From positions 16,634 through 27,242 of the forward strand of contig DYCH01000064.1 of the NCBI GenBank assembly GCA_019418235.1: a DNA stretch of 10,609 bases, written 5' to 3'. Position 1 is the first letter of the stretch. Each line of letters opens with the position of its first letter. A program made the position numbers and the translations under genes. Positions 7,085 through 10,609 of the stretch are shown piece by piece. The DNA comes from Sutterella sp. Its GTDB lineage: Bacteria; Pseudomonadota; Gammaproteobacteria; Burkholderiales; Burkholderiaceae_F. Below the pieces are notes generated by a model, which was not told the DNA's origin, did not search any database, and saw only the letters and a program-made list of their open reading frames with translations.

Positions 7085-8419
7085 ATGAACAAACAACAAA
7101 ACAAAGTATTTGATATCTACACTTTGTCATATAAAGACTTCCCTTCATTAATTGAATCCGTTTTACTTACCAAAGTTGCGTCCGCAAGAGCAAATGCTCA
7201 CTTTGGTCTTATATCATCGGAAAGCGCAAAGCTTATTGAAGAAGTTTGTCTCAAAACAATCAAAGACTCCTGTTATGACATAGTTCAAGGCAATATTTAT
7301 GGTGGTTCAAAATACGCATTGATTCAAGCTATCGACAGAGCTATTTTGCAAAAATCTGAACAAATAAACGATAAAGACTTATCACAATCTTTGTCCGTTA
7401 ATGCCACTCTTTATACAAGTTTTGAATTACTCATGAATAAAGAGTTAAAAAAGGTCGTTTGCTCTTCTGATCTTTTGCAAGAGGTACTGGTCAAATTAGC
7501 TAATAACTTTAAAGGTATTCTAAAAGTAGGAAGGTTAGGGTTAAAAGACAATATGCCGATTGATCTTTCCTCTCAATTTTTCGCATATTGCACTGCATTA
7601 AGAAGACTGAGAGAAAAAATCGCAACTGAACAATCCGGTTGGACTGTTTCCTGCTTAGGAACTTCGGAAATAGGAACAACGCTACCCTTACCACACGGCT
7701 GGGCTGAATTTGCAACAGATGAATTAAACAAATTAACAAAACAAAAACTCAATATATCTGAAAACTATATCGATTGCATCCAAGGAACCGACCGACTCAT
7801 CGTTTCTCATGCACACATTCAAGCTCTCTCTAATCTTATTTGGAAAATTGCACGAGATCTTCGGTTAATGTGTAGCGGACCAAGAGGTGGCATTCAAGAA
7901 ATTACTCTGCCTGCTGTAGCACCTGGTTCTTCGATTATGCCGGGTAAGCTCAATCCTGTTATCGCAGAAATGGTTTTTAATACCGTAGATCAAGTAGATG
8001 CCAATCATGCAGGTCTTACATTAGCCCTTAAATCGGGTTGGTTAGAAGGCGGTACAAATAGTTTTGTTCCCCTAAGAGCTGTCATTAATAGCTGTCATTT
8101 ATTAAGCCGCAGAATGGATTGCTGTGATAATCGTTGTCTCATTGGTATTGAAGTAAATCAAACTCAACTTGATATTTTCAACAAGAAATCACTTGCTATT
8201 CGCTTTGTCCTTTCTGATATCTTTGGAGCAGAGTTCACTAATAAATTAGTTGATGACGCTAAAGAAAAACAAGAAAGTCTTGAAACTGTTTTTAGATTAA
8301 CTCAAAGCCTACCTTCTGACTTTTGTGATGATTTATTTGATTTAAATACTTTGGTAAATCCTGCAAAGCTCAATCAGTTGATCGTTAAAACAAAGAGTTA
8401 TCTCGAAAATAACAAGTAA
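7085..8419 (+). CDS. Fumarase/aspartase-family protein with only the serine loop retained (beta subunit of a proposed hetero-oligomeric lyase)
   Basis: A 444-residue, shortened and divergent member of the fumarase/aspartase family. The C-terminal half is unmistakable: SGPRGGIQEITLPAVAP followed by a perfect GSSIMPGKLNP loop (281-291; S282, K288, N290), then E295. The N-terminal half has lost the matching substrate-binding regions. Where GTxxNMNxNE should be it reads GGSKYALIQAI (73-83); the SSND region is SQSLSVNATL (100-109), without the HPNxxVN lead; and GRTxLQDAxP is GRLGLKDNMP (149-158), replacing the catalytic Thr and His/Gln pair with Leu and Gly. These are exactly the regions kept by the preceding gene. 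GGAG (7075-7078) lies six bases before the ATG, and the 22-bp gap from the previous stop supports co-translation. The reading frame is intact and the motif perfect, so it is not a decaying copy. The proposed role is to supply the catalytic serine and lysine in a mixed tetramer; the substrate is unknown. Confidence 0.9.
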   Translation: MNKQQNKVFDIYTLSYKDFPSLIESVLLTKVASARANAHFGLISSESAKLIEEVCLKTIKDSCYDIVQGNIYGGSKYALIQAIDRAILQKSEQINDKDLSQSLSVNATLYTSFELLMNKELKKVVCSSDLLQEVLVKLANNFKGILKVGRLGLKDNMPIDLSSQFFAYCTALRRLREKIATEQSGWTVSCLGTSEIGTTLPLPHGWAEFATDELNKLTKQKLNISENYIDCIQGTDRLIVSHAHIQALSNLIWKIARDLRLMCSGPRGGIQEITLPAVAPGSSIMPGKLNPVIAEMVFNTVDQVDANHAGLTLALKSGWLEGGTNSFVPLRAVINSCHLLSRRMDCCDNRCLIGIEVNQTQLDIFNKKSLAIRFVLSDIFGAEFTNKLVDDAKEKQESLETVFRLTQSLPSDFCDDLFDLNTLVNPAKLNQLIVKTKSYLENNK

Positions 8420-8430
8420 AGGATTTCTCT

Positions 8431-9315
8431 ATGTCAAAAACTACCAAAGGCTTCATTCTTGTTCTGCTCAGTGCGCTTTGTTTTAGTATCAGCGGAACAC
8501 TGCAAGCCATTGCTCCAGAAGGGGCTACGCCTTTTGTCATTACAGAAGCGCGTATGTTAGTGGGGGCTATTTTCCTATTCTTTTGGTGTTTTTTTACGAA
8601 AAAAATACCAACGTCGCTTTCAATAATTCCAATGAAACCATTGTTATTTTGTGCATTATGTTTGCTCATTGGACAATTATGTTTTTTCACTGGAATGCTG
8701 TACATGGGGGTCTCTGCCGGAGCGATTATTTCAATAGGTAGCGCCCCTCTCTGGGCTGCAGTGATCGGAAAAATTTTCTTTAAAAATTCTCCTCATTGGG
8801 ATTGGTATTTAGCAACGGCTGTAGCCATCTTAGGAATTATTTGTATTAATGGTTTTGACCTTGATATTGATCGACTCTTTTTTATTGCTCTGCTTCTTTT
8901 AGATGGATTAACTTATGCTGCCTACATTAGTGTAAGCCCGAAATTGGTTAGAACTATTGGTGCAGAAGCCTCAATTATGGTGGTTCTATCTGTTATCGCA
9001 CTTTTCTTATTACCCGTCATTTTTATTTTTCCTAGTGAATGGACTTTAACTCCCAGAGGACTTTTTGTTTGTCTAGGACTGGGTATTTTTACTGCTGGGT
9101 TTGCCTTTACACTCTTGACTGCCGGTACTCGCTATATTTCACCATCCGTTGCCTCTACACTTTGCCTAGCGGAGCCACTAGGAGCTGCTTGCTGGGGTAT
9201 TTTTTTCTTAAACGAATATACTAGTCTCACGACTTTGTTAGGCATTGCATTGCTATTTTTATCAATTGTCGTTTTGTTGCTCGGTGAAAAATATAGGGAG
9301 CGATCAAAGTCATAG
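8431..9315 (+). CDS. EamA-domain (DMT superfamily) transporter, right cassette
   Basis: A 294-residue integral membrane protein with about ten predicted helices in two EamA repeats (roughly 1-135 and 145-290). The first helix begins at about residue 7 (FILVLLSALCFSISGTL), and the second repeat has the usual GLTYAAYISVSPKL segment and a late AEPLGAACWGIFFLNE motif typical of the family. The gap from the preceding lyase is 11 bp; AAAGGA (8418-8423), which overlaps that gene's stop codon, is its ribosome binding site, so translation is probably coupled. It very likely carries the substrate or a product of the two lyases across the inner membrane. It belongs to the same superfamily as the transporter at 41-991 but is only distantly similar. 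Direction of transport is not shown by the sequence. Confidence 0.9.
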   Translation: MSKTTKGFILVLLSALCFSISGTLQAIAPEGATPFVITEARMLVGAIFLFFWCFFTKKIPTSLSIIPMKPLLFCALCLLIGQLCFFTGMLYMGVSAGAIISIGSAPLWAAVIGKIFFKNSPHWDWYLATAVAILGIICINGFDLDIDRLFFIALLLLDGLTYAAYISVSPKLVRTIGAEASIMVVLSVIALFLLPVIFIFPSEWTLTPRGLFVCLGLGIFTAGFAFTLLTAGTRYISPSVASTLCLAEPLGAACWGIFFLNEYTSLTTLLGIALLFLSIVVLLLGEKYRERSKS

Positions 9316-9337
9316 TCCGTTATTACTGTGCCCTACC

Positions 9338-10309
9338 ATGATTAAATCAAACACTCCTAAAATTTATTCACTTAACCACCGTTGGGACATTTTTTTGCGA
9401 CTTTACGAACTTAGAAATTTTTCCGAAGTCGCAAAAAACTTAGGTATTACACAATCAGCTGTTTCCAAAAACATTCAACAATTAGAAAATGATATTGGTA
9501 TTACCCTTTTCCATCGTCATATTCGCCCCATTCTACCCACTGCAGAAGGAACAATTCTCAAAGAACAGCTCACGGAAAATATTCAAAAGTTTGAGACTCT
9601 CATTCATTCTCTTCAAGAAAATAATTTCGTCCGTCCCATTCTTCGCTTTGGATGCACCGAGAGCACTTGTCGAACAATGGTTCCAGCTGTCTTAAATAAT
9701 TTCAGAGGTCGTGTATCCAAATTTATACAACTAAGTGGAAGTTCTGATGTTTTGATTGAAAAATTAATTAATAGAGATGCTGACGTCGTATTGGTTTGCG
9801 ATTCATTTCATGAAAAAAAACATTTAAATCGCCACTTTGCATACGAAGAACCTTCAGTGCTTGTTATGCCAAAAAGTATTGCTAACCGTCATACGTGTTG
9901 GTCAGTTGAAGATCTAAAAAAATGTGGAATACCACTGATTAATAGTGTTAGTAGTACTGGCGCTGGCAGACTAAACAACCGGATCCTTTCGCAAATTACA
10001 GTCAAAGCATCAACGATTTACGAAGTAGACTCTGATGCCGTTATGATTGAAATGCTAAATGCAGGTCTTGGATGGACCATTACTCGCCCGTCCACCCTTC
10101 TTTCCAATACACACACAGACGGCAACTTCATAATTTGTCAACTTAATCAACCACTTGAACCGCTCCGATTTTTTGTCATTTCCAGAAACAACGAGTACGA
10201 ACAAGAAGCAAAAGAAATCTCTGCTTTATGCAGCAAGGTATTTAAACTTGAAGTTCTACCTCAATGTTTAAATATGCCTCCATTATTAAATCAACTCTAC
10301 GACAAGTAA
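9338..10309 (+). CDS. LysR-type transcriptional regulator, right cassette
   Basis: A 323-residue LysR regulator. The N-terminal helix-turn-helix is clear at about 15-68: RNFSEVAKNLGITQSAVSKN, NIQQLENDIGITLFHR, and the wing IRPILPT. An effector-binding domain follows, from about 100 to 310, with CGIPLINSVSSTGAG and MLNAGLGWTITRPS segments paralogous to the regulator at 2798. It is the last gene of the right operon, 22 bp after the transporter, and probably controls the promoter before 5608 in response to a pathway metabolite. The ATG at 9338 puts the HTH at the normal place, but no Shine-Dalgarno precedes it; GGGAG lies too far upstream (about 9297-9301). Translational coupling to the transporter is plausible. 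The frame stays open back to a TTG at 9245, but that would add 31 residues of unrelated sequence. Confidence 0.9.
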   Translation: MIKSNTPKIYSLNHRWDIFLRLYELRNFSEVAKNLGITQSAVSKNIQQLENDIGITLFHRHIRPILPTAEGTILKEQLTENIQKFETLIHSLQENNFVRPILRFGCTESTCRTMVPAVLNNFRGRVSKFIQLSGSSDVLIEKLINRDADVVLVCDSFHEKKHLNRHFAYEEPSVLVMPKSIANRHTCWSVEDLKKCGIPLINSVSSTGAGRLNNRILSQITVKASTIYEVDSDAVMIEMLNAGLGWTITRPSTLLSNTHTDGNFIICQLNQPLEPLRFFVISRNNEYEQEAKEISALCSKVFKLEVLPQCLNMPPLLNQLYDK

Positions 10310-10609
10310 CTGATTTAGAGTAATTATTTTGTTTTATCTCAAAGTCTTAACACTATTTTTATCTAACAATTAATAATAGTTATAGTCTATATTAAGTTTT
10401 TCTAATATCACTGTAATTCAACTAAGGCCCTTGCCAAAATAACCTTATGTCTAATTGGACTTACTTAAGACCATCATCTCAACCAGGTTCTCTCTTCTGA
10501 TTTTGAGGCGTCTTCTCATTCCGATAAGGCATATTCCAGCAGGGCCTTGTGAAATTGTCAGAAGGCATTTAAAAGTGATACAGATAAGGCGTTAAAAAGT
10601 AGCACACTC
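10310..10609. other. 300-bp gene-free end region with short repeats
   Basis: No supported gene, RNA or clear terminator was found here. Visible details are a TCTAATATC half-site (10401-10409) identical to one arm of the palindrome at 1157-1177, an inverted pair AAGGCCC (10424-10430) / GGGCCTT (10542-10548), and two copies of GATAAGGC (10523-10530 and 10583-10590). On the minus strand short open stretches (for example around 10450-10590) are interrupted by stops. They could be the eroded end of an element or gene outside the window, but I recognise no family. Confidence 0.4.

Noticed and set aside
5608..8419. Reading the two fumarase-like genes as ordinary fumarase C and aspartase
   Set aside because: Each lacks essential catalytic regions, so neither should be annotated as a complete enzyme on its own.
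7085..8419. Second fumarase-like gene as a decaying pseudogene
   Set aside because: The frame is open for 444 codons with a proper ribosome binding site, and its serine loop is perfect. Decay would not be expected to spare that loop while its neighbour loses exactly the same one.
10440..10609. Remnant of a transposase on the minus strand at the window end
   Set aside because: Short open stretches and small repeats are visible, but stops interrupt them and no recognisable transposase motif or terminal inverted repeat was found.

Overview
This window (about 40% G+C by eye) reads as chromosomal DNA of a bacterium, most likely a low-G+C proteobacterium. It has compact operons, ATG starts with good Shine-Dalgarno sequences, and LysR regulators paired with EamA transporters. 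I cannot name the species. A host-associated anaerobic beta- or gammaproteobacterium would fit, because fumarate-releasing enzymes matter to fumarate respirers, but this is inference.

Layout. Four paralogous members of the fumarase/aspartase/argininosuccinate lyase superfamily lie within 7.3 kb, with two LysR-type regulators and two EamA (DMT-family) transporters. The left cassette has an EamA transporter on the minus strand (41-991), a 208-bp divergent control region with a 21-bp perfect palindrome, an argininosuccinate-lyase-like gene (1200-2714), a LysR regulator (2798-3781) and a second argininosuccinate-lyase-like paralogue (3922-5427) that ends at a strong intrinsic terminator (5454-5484). 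The right cassette is a tight plus-strand operon with gaps of 22 nt or less: two fumarase/aspartase-like genes (5608-7062, 7085-8419), a second EamA transporter (8431-9315) and a second LysR regulator (9338-10309). The last 300 bp hold no supported gene.

Main observation. The two adjacent fumarase/aspartase-like proteins have complementary active-site losses. The first (called alpha here) keeps the two N-terminal catalytic regions, GTGANMNMNE and QSSND plus GRTxLQDAVP, but its signature serine loop GSSxMPxKxNP is replaced without an obvious gap by unrelated sequence. The second (beta) has a perfect GSSIMPGKLNP loop but has lost both N-terminal regions. Each active site in this superfamily is built from regions of three different subunits, so the pair looks like an obligate hetero-oligomeric lyase. 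If alpha2beta2 assembly follows the usual D2 tetramer, it would have two complete and two empty active sites.

The two argininosuccinate-lyase-like paralogues keep all three catalytic regions but change the loop that binds the arginine part of argininosuccinate. They also carry a C-terminal helical extension, so they probably act on other substrates. The working model is two sister catabolic modules, each with two lyases, one EamA transporter and one LysR regulator. They would cleave C-N or C-O adducts of fumarate (N-substituted aspartates or similar) and move a substrate or product across the inner membrane. The substrates are unknown.
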